Below, one piece after another: positions 11,148 through 24,285 of a stretch of DNA of 64,000 nt. The stretch's first letter is position 1, and each line of letters begins with the position of its first letter. The translations under genes and the position numbers were made by a program. Origin of the DNA: Paragorgia papillata (taxonomy: Eukaryota > Cnidaria > Anthozoa > Scleralcyonacea > Coralliidae); contig JAWNZC010000337.1 of NCBI GenBank assembly GCA_035771165.1, forward strand, positions 806,001 to 870,000, written 5' to 3'. Under the pieces are notes generated by a model. That model made no database searches, had not been told where the DNA came from, and saw only the letters and a list, made by a program, of their open reading frames with translations.

Positions 11148-12830
11148 TTTTATGTTGGCCAACAATATTTGACATTATAGTATAAACCAACTATATAGTA
11201 GTCGACTATTACAAATGCTACATTCTGATTGGCTGAGCTACTCGCTGTCTATTGGATAGACCATATAGCTGGTAGCGAAAGAGTTAAATTTAAATGCAAA
11301 TAATGACAGAAAACTTATTTTGCTGACGTTTTAGTTCGTCCGACTAGTTAGTTTATACTATAATTTAAAATTTTCTTGCATAATTGAACATGAATTTTAT
11401 GTACAATATTAAAAATATATATTTCCATCTATTTGATATATAAAAATGCCAAAAAGTTGAAAGAAACATTCATTTTAGCCTGCAATGTGCTTATGTCATG
11501 TGCATCATGAAATTTTGTCGATAGGAAGCGTAACTTTGAAATGTGTTTTATATTTGCAGTTATTTTGTTTTAAACAAACACTGATAAACAATTTAACGAT
11601 CTTACCATAAAAAATTTCCACTGTGACCATCGAGGGGTGTATCACTCCAGAAAAAGTGCACGAGATTTTTGGGATTTTCAAAATCCCGTGGGATTTTTTT
11701 TGGATTTTTTTTGAATTTATGAGATTTTGGGGGGATTTTTTAGAATTTTTTTTGAGATTTTCTGAGATTTTTTTAGTTTTTTCGTAGTTTTCTGAGATTT
11801 TTTGAGATTTTTGGGATTCCTGTAGAACGTATTGCTTTGCTTAAGTGTTCAATTTCTTCAGTCATTTGCCTACTACATAAAATCTCGGCGCCATGCATCC
11901 ATGCATGCATTGTTTTTATCTAACAGACAACCACTGGATCTACTTACTGCATGATCATGCATTACTGATCATACTTATTACTACGTGTTTTGTGATTGGT
12001 CAACTTAGTAATATAGTAATTCCTGCAATAGTCAAATAGGATTTATAATATAAATTTGTAAATTTATACTAAAAACGATTAGACAACTCGTTCTCGTTGT
12101 CTATATACGAAAGTAACTCCGCTGCATGCCCTCGTCGACTATATCAGCTCGTAGACAATTGAGCTCGTTATCTAATTGTTAAGTCAGATATCATGTGATC
12201 TATGGTTGACTTTTCATATAAATTTCAAAAATAACGTTACATAGTCTACGAGTAATAAAATACAAAATTGAAATGTTTTACTTGAAAAAAAGGTACTATT
12301 GTGACAGTTATAGGTTAGGGTTAAAGTGGGGGTTAGACGTTTCATCACGTTTATCATATTTAGAATTTTCATATGGAAATTGGCCTGATCTATAAAGCAA
12401 TCACGGCTTCTCTAAGAAAAAAGTAAATACTTATATTTTAATTATAATTAGTATAGATACGCAGGTGATTATAGAAAATCTCACGCGCTGATTGGTCGAG
12501 CTACTTCGGACTAATTCTCAATATGACGGCTACAGCGTTTATTCAAAATGGCCGCCAGCCAGGTTGTCAGTGCGACACACGAGGAAATTAACAATTTTAA
12601 AGAAAAAGCGCTTAAGCTCACTAAAGCGCGGGCTACGATTTCCAGCGGTTTCTCAGTGGGAAAGGTTTTTAGCGTGAAACAAAATGGCGGATTTGAAGAC
12701 TGGAAAATAAAATGGCATACAAGCATTTTCCATCGTTTGAATTTGAAAATTGATTCCTTTCGCTATTTATACTGGTCTGTTACCAATAGGCAGTGAGTAC
12801 CCCAGCCAATGAGAGAACAGTACAAACTAT
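11148..12830. mobile_element. Mosaic of non-autonomous DNA-element pieces
   Basis: 11340-11600 matches 44340-44500 (TTTTCTTGCATAATT, AAAAAGTTGAAAGAAA), and 12481-12610 matches the reverse complement of 44570-44700 (GATTGGTCGAGCTACTTCGG, AATGGCCGCCAGCCAGGTTG). 12074-12180 is a decayed palindrome of the ATTAGACAACTCG type. 11640-11830 is a low-complexity GATTTTTTGAGATTTT run. These look like parts of one or more elements of the family at 44091-44715. The small frame at 12548-12796 has no family match that I recognise. Confidence 0.5.
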
Positions 12831-13141
12831 ATACAGTAAGTATCCTCTATGAGCTTACATACCTCATATGGGCCCTGAAAACGTTCCCCGACTAATTTCT
12901 TGGTAGTTCCTTTGCGCTTTTTCGGGTAGAAAATTCACACTTTTTCCCCGAGCTGGAAATGGCTGAAGCGAACGTTTGTTTCTCGTCTGTGAGATTCCTG
13001 TTGGCGTTTCTTGACGATCCGATTTCTCACTTTTGTATCCAGCTGATTTAGCTGAAACCTCTTTCGCTGCTTGTCCTTTTGGCTGGTTCAGTTTTCCAGA
13101 GCCAATCATATCAGCTTTGTTTCTGCAGGTGAAACCAAATA

Positions 13142-13854
13142 TTACTGAAAATGGAGTCTCGCCAGTTGTGGTACTGCTGGTGGTCCTAATCGCAGCCAGT
13201 GCAATAGGGAGTTTTTCGTCCAGTCAGTTTGGTTTTGGGCCTCAATTTTCATGGCAAGACGTTCGGAAATGTTTCGATTCATGCGATCCACTTGCCCATT
13301 GCACTGAGGATTATACCGCGCACTGGGACTTCTCCTAATATCAAGGCGGCTGTGTACCTCTTGTAACATTTCAGATTCAAAGTTTCTGCCTTGGTCAGAA
13401 TGTAGAACCTCAGGTATACCATATCGACAAACAATTTCTCGCAACAGTACTTCGGCCGTGGTCTTTGCTGTCTGATCAGGTACTGGAAAAGCTTCAACCC
13501 ATTTGCTGAGAGGATCGATTTCCACGTGGAGTCTTTGGTAACGGGCCAACAAAATCCATGTGCCAATATTGAAAGGGTTTCTATGGAATGGGCAATTCTC
13601 CAATTGCATGGCCGTCGATTTGGCATCTGTATACCCTTTCTTCGAAGACACATCTCACAAGAACGACACCAGTCATTCACATCTCGTTTCCAGTTAAACC
13701 AGAAAAATCGTGTGCCAACGTTGTATTGTGTTTTGGCTTCGCCAAAATGTCCCCAGCTGTCATGAAGAAGTTGTAGTATTCGCGGTGCCTCCGACTGTGG
13801 GACCATCGTTTGTACAATGTTCCGTCCATGACGTTCTGTCTGTAGGACCAGCAA
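13142..13854 (-). pseudogene. Gypsy integrase remnant
   Basis: Two overlapping frames (13279-13854 and 13142-13651) together cover an integrase: a zinc-binding HH-CC region ending CRSCEMCLRRKG, then the catalytic core with HSDQGRNFES and a PQCNGQVDRMNR block. The first catalytic aspartate region reads HGFCWPVT without the usual Asp, and the last catalytic Glu is replaced by Asp (GQVDRMNR where GQVERxNR is usual). With the frameshift between the two halves this is a dead copy. Confidence 0.85.
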
Positions 13855-14024
13855 GTCGTCAATCAGCTTGATGTTCTTGCCGTGTGTCTTGATAAAACTG
13901 TTAACGTGACGCTTGATATTCTTCGGCTTCTCTCGCTTGGCAACCCAGTGATAATCACCCCCAATATCATCGTCTTGCTTCTGTAATGCGCAGAGCTCTC
14001 TATCAGTCCATACACCTTCTATGG

Positions 14025-14924
14025 TTACTGCATTGATGGGAGCACGAATGCATCGGCGACAGTCATTAGTTTACCAGGTCGATGTTGAATTGTGAAGTCG
14101 TAGATATCAAGACAGATGCGCCATCTGGCGAGTTTCCCTCTTGGCTCTTTAAGTTGTCGCAAGTAGGTTAGTGGCTTGTGATCCGTGAGAACTGTGAAGT
14201 GTCTCCCTTCCAAGTACATATTGAACTGATCTAAATTCCAGACAACAGCCAAACATTTTTTCTCTGTTGCAGAATAATTATTTTCGGTCGGGGTGAGCGC
14301 TCGAGATGCATAAGCAATTACCTTCTTCTTTGTGTAAGGATAGCACCCAGGCCAAGGTCGCTGGCATCGGTCTCGACAGTAAATTCTTGCTGGAAGTCCG
14401 GATAGGCAAGAATTGGTGCAGATGTCAACTCATCAAAATGCGGTCTCGCAATCTTCAGTCCACGAAAATTTAACATTTGTTCTGGTTAGTGCATGTAGAG
14501 GAGCAGCAATGTCGGCAAAACGGTCAATGAAACGGCGATAATATGACGCCAGTCCGACAAATCGACGAACTTCAGGGACGGTCGTGGGCCGCGGAAACTC
14601 CTTGATGGCTTCAGTCTTCCCGGGGTCAGGTAAAATTCCTTTCGAACCAACCACAAATCCCAAATAGTGGACTTCTGCACGGGCAAAGACACACTTGGAA
14701 GGATTCAGTTTCAAGCCAGCTGCTCGCAACTTGTCCAAAACAAGTTCAAGGTGTTGCAAATGTTCCTCAAAACTGCGAGAATAGATGATGACATCATCCA
14801 AATAGATCAGAAAAATTTGCCAGTTTAGTTCCCCTAATACTTGATGGCCTATTGACAGATGCATCTTTAGACGAGGCAAAAGATCCATGCCAATAATTGC
14901 GGGGTATGTTGACTGTTTAACCAC
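14025..14924 (-). pseudogene. Gypsy protease/reverse transcriptase/RNase H remnant
   Basis: The frame at 14433-14924 starts with a protease tail (AIIGMDLLPRLKM) that runs straight into the reverse transcriptase core (LIYLDDVIIYSRSFEEHLQH), so the fingers and most of the palm are missing. The region continues through KLNPSKCVFA and the YLGFVVG segment. After a frame change the RNase H part shows the TDAS and LGAIL motifs near 14350, then ENNYSATEKKCLAVVW, a TDHKPL motif and a final HRPGK region at 14025-14252. The frameshift near 14330 splits RNase H. Confidence 0.88.
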
Positions 14925-15164
14925 TGTGAACCGATGTTGCTGAATGTACTGATCACCTACTTGACAACCAGTTATAACATTTCACTGTATTGATCTATGT
15001 ATTTATTTAGTATTTTAAGAACTTCAATATATAAATCCAGTTACTCACATCGTGCTCGCCATAATACCGCGCTCTTCTGTAGTACTTCATGTCATTCCAA
15101 TATAAAGGACTACATTCTAAGTCCTAACAAAAGTTCAATCACGCACTGTCTGCAGTCTGATCGC

Positions 15165-18100
15165 TATCACCAATACTGTCAGCGAGTACTATTACCAGTA
15201 CTGTCACAGTCAGTCTGTCACTATTACCAGTACTATCAGTCAGTCTGTCACTATTACCATTACTGTCAGTCTGTCACTATTACCAGTACTGTCACTGTCA
15301 GTTTGTCACTATTACCAGTACTGTCAGTCTGTCACTATTGCCAGTACTGTCAGTCTGTCACTATTACCAGTACTGTCACTGTCAGTTTGTCACTATTACC
15401 AGTACTGTCAGTCTGTCACTATTGCCAGTACTGTCAGTCTGTCACTATTACCAGTACTGTCACTGTCAGTTTGTCACTATTACCAATACTGTCAGTCTGT
15501 CACTATTGCCAGTACTGTCAGTCTGTCACTATTACCAGTACTGTCACTGTCAGTCTGTCACTATTACCAGTACTATCACTGTCAGATTGTCACTATTACT
15601 AGTACTGTCACAGTCAGTTTGTCACTATTACCAGTACATATACTATCAGTCAGTCTGTCACTATTACCAGTACTATCAGTCAGTCTGTCACTATTACCAG
15701 TGCTGTCACTGTCAGTCTGTCACTATTACCAGTGCTGTCACTTTGTCACTATTAGCAGTATTGTCACTGTCAGTCTGTCACTATTACTAGTACTTTCACT
15801 GTCAGTCTGTCACTGTTACCAGCACTGTCAGTCCGTCACTATTACCAGTACTTTCACAGTCAGTCTGTCACTATTGCCAGTACTGTCACTGTCAGTCTGT
15901 CACTATTACCAGTGCTGTCACTGTCAGTCTGTCACTGTTACCAGTACTGTCAGTCCGTCACTATTACCAGTACTGTCACTGTCAGTCTGTCACTGTTACC
16001 AGTGCTGTCACTGTCAGTCTGTCACTGTTACCAGTACTGTCAGTCCGTCACTATTACCAGTACTGTCACTGTCAGTCTGTCACTGTTACCAGTACTGTCA
16101 GTCCGTCACTATTACCAGTACTGTCACTGTCAGTCTGTCACTGTTACCAGTACTGTCACTGTCAGTCTGTCACTATTACCAGTACTGTCACTGTCAGTCT
16201 GTCACTATTACTAGTACTGTCACTGTCAGTCTGTCACTGTTACCAGTACTGTCAGTCCGTCACTATTACCAATACCGTCACAGTCAGTCTGTCACTATTA
16301 CCAGTACTGTCAGTCTGTCACTATTACCAGTACTATCAGTCAGTCTGTCACTATTACCAGTGCTGTCACTTTGTCACTATTAGCAGTACTGTCACTGTCA
16401 GTCTGTCACTATTACTAGTACTGTCACTGTCAGTCTGTCACTGTTACCAGTACTGTCAGTCCGTCACTATTATCAGTACTTTCACAGTCAGTCTGTCACT
16501 ATTGCCAGTACTGTCAGTCTGTCACTATTACAAGTACTGTCAGTCAGTCTGTCACTATTACCAGTACTGTCAGTCCGTCACTATTACCAGTACTTTCACA
16601 GTCAGTCTGTCACTATTGCCAGTACTGTCAGTCTGTCACTATTACTAGTATTGTCACTGTCCGTTTGTCACTACTACCAGTACTGTCAGTCAGTCTGTCA
16701 CTATTACCAGTACTGTCAGTCTGTCACTATTACCAGTACTGTCACTGTCAGTCTGTCACTATTACCAGTACTGTCAGTCTGTCACTATTACTAGTATTGT
16801 CACTGTCCGTTTGTCACTACTACCAGTACTGTCAGTCAGTCTGTCACTATTGCCAGTACTGTCAGTCTGTCACTATTACCAGTACTGTCACTGTCAGTTT
16901 GTCACTATTACCAATACTGTCAGTCTGTCACTATTGCCAGTACTGTCGGTCTGTAACTATTACCAGTACTATCAGTCAGTCAGTCTGTCACTATTACCAA
17001 TACTGTCACTATCAATTTCTCACTATTACCAGTACTGTCACAGTCAGTCTGTCACTATTACCAGTACTGTCAGTCTGTCACTATTACCAGTATTGTCACT
17101 GTCAGTTTGTCACTACTACAGTACTATTACCAGTACTGTCAGTCTGTCACTGTTACCAGTACTGTCACTGTCAGTTTGTCACTATTACCAATACTGTCAG
17201 TCTGTCACTATTGCCAGTACTGTCAGTCTGTCACTATTACCAGTACTGTCACTGTCAGTCTGTCACTATTACCAGTACTATCACTGTCAGATTGCCACTA
17301 TTACTAGTACTGTCACAGTCAGTTTGTCACTATTACCAGTACATATACTATCAGTCAGTCTGTCACTATTACCAGTACTATCAGTCAGTCTGTCACTATT
17401 ACCAGTGCTGTCACTTTGTCACTATTAGCAGTACTGTCACTGTCAGTCTGTCACTATTACTAGTACTGTCACTGTCAGTCTGTCACTGTTACCAGTACTG
17501 TCAGTCCGTCACTATTACCAGTACTTTCACAGTCAGTCTGTCACTATTGCCAGTACTTTCAGTCTGTCACTATTACTAGTATTGTCACTGTCCGTTTGTC
17601 ACTACAACCAGTACTGTCAGTCAGTCTGTCACTATTACCAGTACTGTCAGTCTGTCACTCTTACCAGTACTGTCACTGTCAGTCTGTCACTATTACCAGT
17701 ACTGTCAGTCTGTCACTATTACTAGTATTGTCACTGTCCGTTTGTCACTACTACCAGTACTGTCAGTCAGTCTGTCACTATTGCCAGTACTGTCAGTCTG
17801 TCACTATTACCAGTACTGTCACTGTCAGTTTGTCACTATTACCAATACTGTCAGTCTGTCACTATTGCCAGTACTGTCGGTCTGTAACTATTACCAGTAC
17901 TATCAGTCAGTCAGTCTGTCACTATTACCAGTACTGTCACTATCAATTTCTCACTATTACCAGTACTGTCACAGTCAGCCTGTCACTATTACCAGTACTG
18001 TCAGTCTGTCACTATTACCAGTATTGTCACTGTCAGTTTGTCACTACTACAGTACTATTACCAGTACTGTCAGTCAATCTGTCACTACTGCCAGTACTGT

Positions 18101-21100
18101 CAGTCTGTCACTGTTACCAGTACTGTCACTGTCAGTTTGTCACTATTACCAATACTGTCAGTCTGTCACTATTGCCAGTACTGTCAGTCTGTCACTATTA
18201 CCAGTACTGTCACTGTCAGTCTGTCACTATTACCAGTACTATCACTGTCAGATTGTCACTATTACTAGTACCGTCACAGTCAGTTTGTCACTATTACCAG
18301 TACATATACTATCAGTCAGTCTGTCACTATTACCAGTACTATCAGTCAGTCTGTCACTATTACCGGTGCTGTCACTGTCAGTCTGTCACTGTTACCAGTA
18401 CTGTCAGTCCGTCACTATTACCAGTACTGTCACTGTCAGTCTGTCACTGTTACCAGTACTGTCAGTCCGTCACTATTACCAGTACTGTCACTGTCAGTCT
18501 GTCACTATTACTAGTACTGTCACTGTCAGTCTGTCACTGTTACCAGTACTGTCAGTCCGTCACTATTACCAGTACTGTCACAGTCAGTCTGTCACTATTA
18601 CCAGTACTGTCAGTCTGTCACTATTACCAGTACTATCAGTCAGTCTGTCACTATTACCAGTGCTGTCACTTTGTCACTATTAGCAGTACTGTCACTGTCA
18701 GTCTGTCACTATTACTAGTACTGTCACTGTCAGTCTGTCACTGTTACCAGTACTGTCAGTCCGTCACTATTACCAGTACTGTCACTGTCAGTCTGTCACT
18801 GTTACCAATACTGTCAGTCCGTCACTATTACCAGTACTGTCACTGTCAGTCTGTCACTATTACCAGTACTGTCACTGTCAGTCTGTCACTGTTACCAGTA
18901 CTGTCAGTCCGTCACTATTACCAGTACTGTCACAGTCAGTCTGTCACTATTACCAGTACTGTCAGTCTGTCACTATTGCCAGTACTGTCAGTCTGTAACT
19001 ATTACCAGTACTATCAGTCAGTCAGTCTGTCACTATTACCAGTACTGTCACTATCAATTTGTCACTATTACCAGTACTGTCACAGTCAGTCTGTCACTAT
19101 TACCAGTACTGTCAGTCTGTCACTATTACCAGTATTGTCACTGTCAGTTTGTCACTACTACCAGTACTGTCAGTCAATCTGTCACTATTGCCAGTACGGT
19201 CAGTCTGTCACTGTTACCAGTACTGTCACTGTCAGTTTGTCACTATTACCAATACTGTCAGTCTGTCACTATTGCCAGTACTGTCAGTCTGTCACTATTA
19301 CCAGTACTATCACTGTCAGATTGTCACTATTACTAGTACTGTCACAGTCAGTCTGTCACTATTACCAGTACTGTCAGTCTGTCACTATTACCAGTACTAT
19401 CAGTCAGTCTGTCACTATTGCCAGTACTGTCAGTCTGTAACTATTACCAGTACTATCAGTCAGTCAGTCTGTCACTATTACCAGTACTGTCACTATATAT
19501 TTGTCACTATTACCAGTACTGTCACTGTCAGTCTGTCACTATTACCAGTACTGTCAGTCTGTCACTATTACTAGTATTGTCACTGTCCGTTTGTCACTAC
19601 TACCAGTACTGTCAGTCAGTCTGTCACTATTGCCAGTACTGTCAGTCTGTCACTATTACCAATACTGTCACTGTCAGTTTGTCACTATTACCAGTACTGT
19701 CAGTCCGTCACTATTACCAGTACTTTCACAGTCAGTCTGTCACTATTGCCAGTACTGTCAGTCTGTCACTATTACTAGTATTGTCACTGTCCGTTTGTCA
19801 CTACTACCAGTACTGTCAGTCAGTCTGTCACTATTACCAGTACTGTCAGTCTGTCACTATTACCAGTACTGTCACTGTCAGTCTGTCACTATTACCAGTA
19901 CTATTACCAGTACTGTCAGTCAATCTGTCACTATTGCCAGTACTGTCAGTCTGTCACTGTTACCAGTACTGTCACTGTCAGTTTGTCACTATTACCAATA
20001 CTGTCAGTCTGTCACTATTGCCAGTACTGTCAGTCTGTCACTATTACCAGTACTGTCACTGTCAGTCTGTCACTATTACCAGTACTATCACTGTCAGATT
20101 GTCACTATTACTAGTACTGTCACAGTCAGTTTGTCACTATTACCAGTACATATACTATCAGTCAGTCTGTCACTATTACCAGTACTATCAGTCAGTCTGT
20201 CACTATTACCAGTGCTGTCACTGTCAGTCTGTCACTGTTACCAGTACTGTCAGTCCGTCACTATTACCAGTACTGTCACTGTCAGTCTGTCACTGTTACC
20301 AGTACTGTCAGTCCGTCACTATTATCAGTACTGTCACTGTTAGTCTGTCACTATTACTAGTACTGTCACTGTCAGTCTGTCACTATTACCAGTACTGTCA
20401 GTCAGTCTGTCACTATTACCAGTACTGTCAGTCTGTCACTATTACCAGTACTGTCACTGTCAGTCTGTCACTATTACCAGTACTGTCAGTCTGTCACTAT
20501 TACCAGTACTATCAGTCAGTCTGTCACTATTACCAGTGCTGTCACTTTGTCACTATTAGCAGTACTGTCACTGTCAGTCTGTCACTATTACTAGTACTGT
20601 CACTGTCAGTCTGTCACTGTTACCAGTACTGTCAGTCCGTCACTATTACCAGTACTTTCACAGTCAGTCTGTCACTATTACCAGTACTGTCAGTCTGTCA
20701 CTATTACCAGTACTATCAGTCAGTCTGTCACTATTACCAGTGCTGTCACTTTGTCACTATTAGCAGTACTGTCACTGTCAGTCTGTCACTATTACTAGTA
20801 CTGTCACTGTCAGTCTGTCACTGTTACCAGTACTGTCAGTCCGTCACTATTACCAGTACTTTCACAGTCAGTCTGTCACTATTGCCAGTACTGTCAGTCT
20901 GTCACTATTACAAGTACTGTTACTGTCAGTCTGTCACTATTACTAGTACTGTCACTGTCAGTTTGTCACTACTACCAGTACTGTCAGTCAGTCTGTCACT
21001 ATTACCAATACTGTCAGTCTGTCACTATTGCCAGTACTGTCAGTCTGTAACTATTACCAGTACTATCAGTCAGTCAGTCTGTCACTATTACCAGTACTGT

Positions 21101-24100
21101 CACTATCAATTTGTCACTATTACCAGTACTGTCACAGTCAGTCTGTCACTATTACCAGTACTGTCAGTCTGTCACTATTACCAGTATTGTCACTGTCAGT
21201 TTGTCACTACTACCAGTACTGTCAGTCAATCTGTCACTATTGCCAGTACGGTCAGTCTGTCACTGTTACCAGTACTGTCACTGTCAGTTTGTCACTATAA
21301 CCAATACTGTCAGTCTGTCACTATTGCCAGTACTGTCAGTCTGTCACTATTACCAGTACTATCACTGTCAGATTGTCACTATTACTAGTACCGTCACAGT
21401 CAGTCTGTCACTATTACCAGTACTGTCAGTCTGTCACTATTACCAGTACTGTCACTATATATTTGTCACTATTACCAGTACTGTCAGTCTGTCACTATTA
21501 CCAGTACTGTCACTGTCAGTTTGTCACTATTACCAATACTGTCAGTCTGTCACTATTGCCAGTACTGTCAGTCTGTCACTATTACCAGTACTATCACTGT
21601 CAGATTGTCACTATTACTAGTACTGTCACAGTCAGTCTGTCACTATTACCAGTACTGTCAGTCTGTCACTATTACCAGTACTATCAGTCAGTCTGTCACT
21701 ATTACCAGTACTGTCACTGTCAGTCTGTCACTATTACTAGTACTGTCACTGTCAGTCTGTCACTGTTACCAGTACTGTCAGTCTGTCACTATTGCCAGTA
21801 CTGTCAGTCTGTAACTATTACCAGTACTATCAGTCAGTCAGTCTGTCACTATTACCAGTACTGTCAGTTTGTCACTATTACCAGTATTGTCACTGTCAGT
21901 TTGTCACTACTACCAGTACTGTCAGTCAATCTGTCACTATTGCCAGTACTGTCAGTCTGTCACTGTTACCAGTACTGTCACTGTCAGTTTGTCACTATTA
22001 CCAATACTGTCAGTCTGTCACTATTGCGAGTACTGTTAGTCTGTCACTATTACCAGTACTATCACTGTCAGATTGTCACTATTACTAGTACTGTCACAGT
22101 CAGTTTGTCACTATTACCAGTACTGTCAGTCTGTCACTATTACCAGTACTATCAGTCAGTCTGTCACTATTACCAGTGCTGTCACTGTCAGTCTGTCACT
22201 GTTACCAGTACTGTCAGTCCGTCACTATTACCAGTACTGTCACTGTCAGTCTGTCACTGTTACCAATACTGTCAGTCCGTCACTATTACCAGTACTGTCA
22301 CTGTCAGTCTGTCACTATTACTAGTACTGTCACTGTCACTATTACCAGTACTGTCACTGTCACTATTACCAGTACTGTCACTGTCAGTCTGTCACTGTTA
22401 CCAGTACTGTCAGTCCGTCACTATTACCAGTACTGTCACAGTCAGTCTGTCACTATTACCAGTACTGTCAGTCTGTCACTATTGCCAGTACTGTCAGTCT
22501 GTAACTATTACCAGTACTATCAGTCAGTCAGTCTGTCACTATTACCAGTACTGTCACTATCAATTTGTCACTATTACCAGTACTGTCACAGTCAGTCTGT
22601 CACTATTACCAGTACTGTCAGTCTGTCACTATTACCAGTATTGTCACTGTCAGTTTGTCACTACTACCAGTACTGTCAGTCAATCTGTCACTATTGCCAT
22701 TACGGTCAGTCTGTCACTGTTACCAGTACTGTCACTGTCAGTTTGTCACTATTACCAATACTGTCAGTCTGTCACTATTGCCAGTACTGTCAGTCTGTCA
22801 CTATTACCAGTACTATCACTGTCAGATTGTCACTATTACTAGTACTGTCACAGTCAGTCTGTCACTATTACCAGTACTGTCAGTCTGTCACTATTACCAG
22901 TACTATCAGTCAGTCTGTCACTATTGCCAGTACTGTCAGTCTGTAACTATTACCAGTACTATCAGTCAGTCAGTCTGTCACTATTACCAGTACTGTCACT
23001 ATATATTTGTCACTATTACCAGTACTGTCAGTCTGTCACTATTACCAGTATTGTCACTGTCAGTTTGTCACTACTACCAGTACTGTCAGTCAATCTGTCA
23101 CTATTGCCAGTACGGTCAGTCTGTCACTGTTACCAGTACTGTCACTGTCAGTTTGTCACTATTACCAATACTGTCAGTCTGTCACTATTGCCAGTACTGT
23201 CAGTCTGTCACTATTACCAGTACTATCACTGTCAGATTGTCACTATTACTAGTACTGTCACAGTCAGTCTGTCACTATTACCAGTACTGTCAGTCTGTCA
23301 CTATTACCAGTACTATCAGTCAGTCTGTCACTATTACCAGTACTGTCACTGTCAGTCTGTCACTATTACTAGTACTGTCACTGTCAGTCTGTCACTGTTA
23401 CCAGTACTGTCAGTCTGTCACTATTGCCAGTACTGTCAGTCTGTAACTATTACCAGTACTATCAGTCAGTCAGTCTGTCACTATTACCAGTACTGTCAGT
23501 TTGTCACTATTACCAGTATTGTCACTGTCAGTTTGTCACTACTACCAGTACTGTCAGTCAATCTGTCACTATTGCCAGTACTGTCAGTCTGTCACTGTTA
23601 CCAGTACTGTCACTGTCAGTTTGTCACTATTACCAATACTGTCAGTCTGTCACTATTGCGAGTACCGTTAGTCTGTCACTATTACCAGTACTATCACTGT
23701 CAGATTGTCACTATTACTAGTACTGTCACAGTCAGTTTGTCACTATTACCAGTACTGTCAGTCTGTCACTATTACCAGTACTATCAGTCAGTCTGTCACT
23801 ATTACCAGTGCTGTCACTGTCAGTCTGTCACTGTTACCAGTACTGTCAGTCCGTCACTATTACCAGTACTGTCACTGTCAGTCTGTCACTGTTACCAATA
23901 CTGTCAGTCCGTCACTATTACCAGTACTGTCACTGTCAGTCTGTCACTATTACTAGTACTGTCACTGTCACTATTACCAGTACTATCAGTCAGTCTGTCA
24001 CTATTACCAGTGCTGTCACTTTGTCACTATTAGCAGTACTGTCACTGTCAGTCTGTCACTATTACTAGTACTGTCACTGTCAGTCTGTCACTGTTACCAG

Positions 24101-24285
24101 TACTGTCAGTCCGTCACTATTATCAGTACTTTCACAGTCAGTCTGTCACTATTGCCAGTACTTTCAGTCTGTCACTATTACCAGTACTATCAGTCAGTCT
24201 GTCACTATTACAAGTACTGTTACTGTCAGTCTGTCACTATTACCAGTACTGTCAGTCTGTCACTATTACTAGTACTGTCAGGGTT
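15165..24285 (+). repeat. 9.1-kb satellite of 26/30/32-bp modules with higher-order duplication
   Basis: The whole stretch is built from a few interchangeable modules: 26 bp (CTGTCAGTCTGTCACTATTR then CCAGTA), 32 bp with an extra CTGTCA, and 30 bp starting CTATCAGTCAGTC. All share CAGTACTG, an 8-bp perfect dyad. Larger blocks are duplicated: the block starting at 21781 recurs at 23413 (1632 bp apart) and one at about 16665 recurs at 17596 (931 bp apart). Because module lengths are not multiples of three and none of the three + frames contains frequent stops, open frames up to 656 codons arise (for example 19418-21388). They encode only SLSLLPVL / VCHYYQYC / SVTITSTV repeats and I do not consider them genes. 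Confidence 0.95.

Larger units (their letters stand above)
12864..14990 (-). mobile_element. Ty3/gypsy-type LTR retrotransposon remnant
   Basis: Read on the - strand, the fragment carries the end of an aspartic protease, a reverse transcriptase from the YLDD box on, RNase H, and integrase, in the order typical of Ty3/gypsy pol. The coding sequence is broken by frameshifts and by a deletion that joins protease directly to the middle of reverse transcriptase. No LTRs, primer-binding site or gag are recognised. Its left end fades out after an integrase C-terminal-like basic region near 12870; its upstream end abuts the satellite that starts near 15165. Non-functional. Confidence 0.9.

Noticed and set aside
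12548..12796. 82-codon frame starting MAASQVVSATHEEINNFKEKA
   Set aside because: Its start coincides with repeat sequence also present inverted at 44570-44700, so it is probably part of a DNA element.
17596..23446. Long open frames (up to 656 codons) within the satellite
   Set aside because: They are translations of the 26/30/32-bp modules in three interchangeable frames, low-complexity, without domains or a codon bias of their own.
15165..24285. CRISPR-like array
   Set aside because: Units are contiguous without unique spacers, and the window is eukaryotic.
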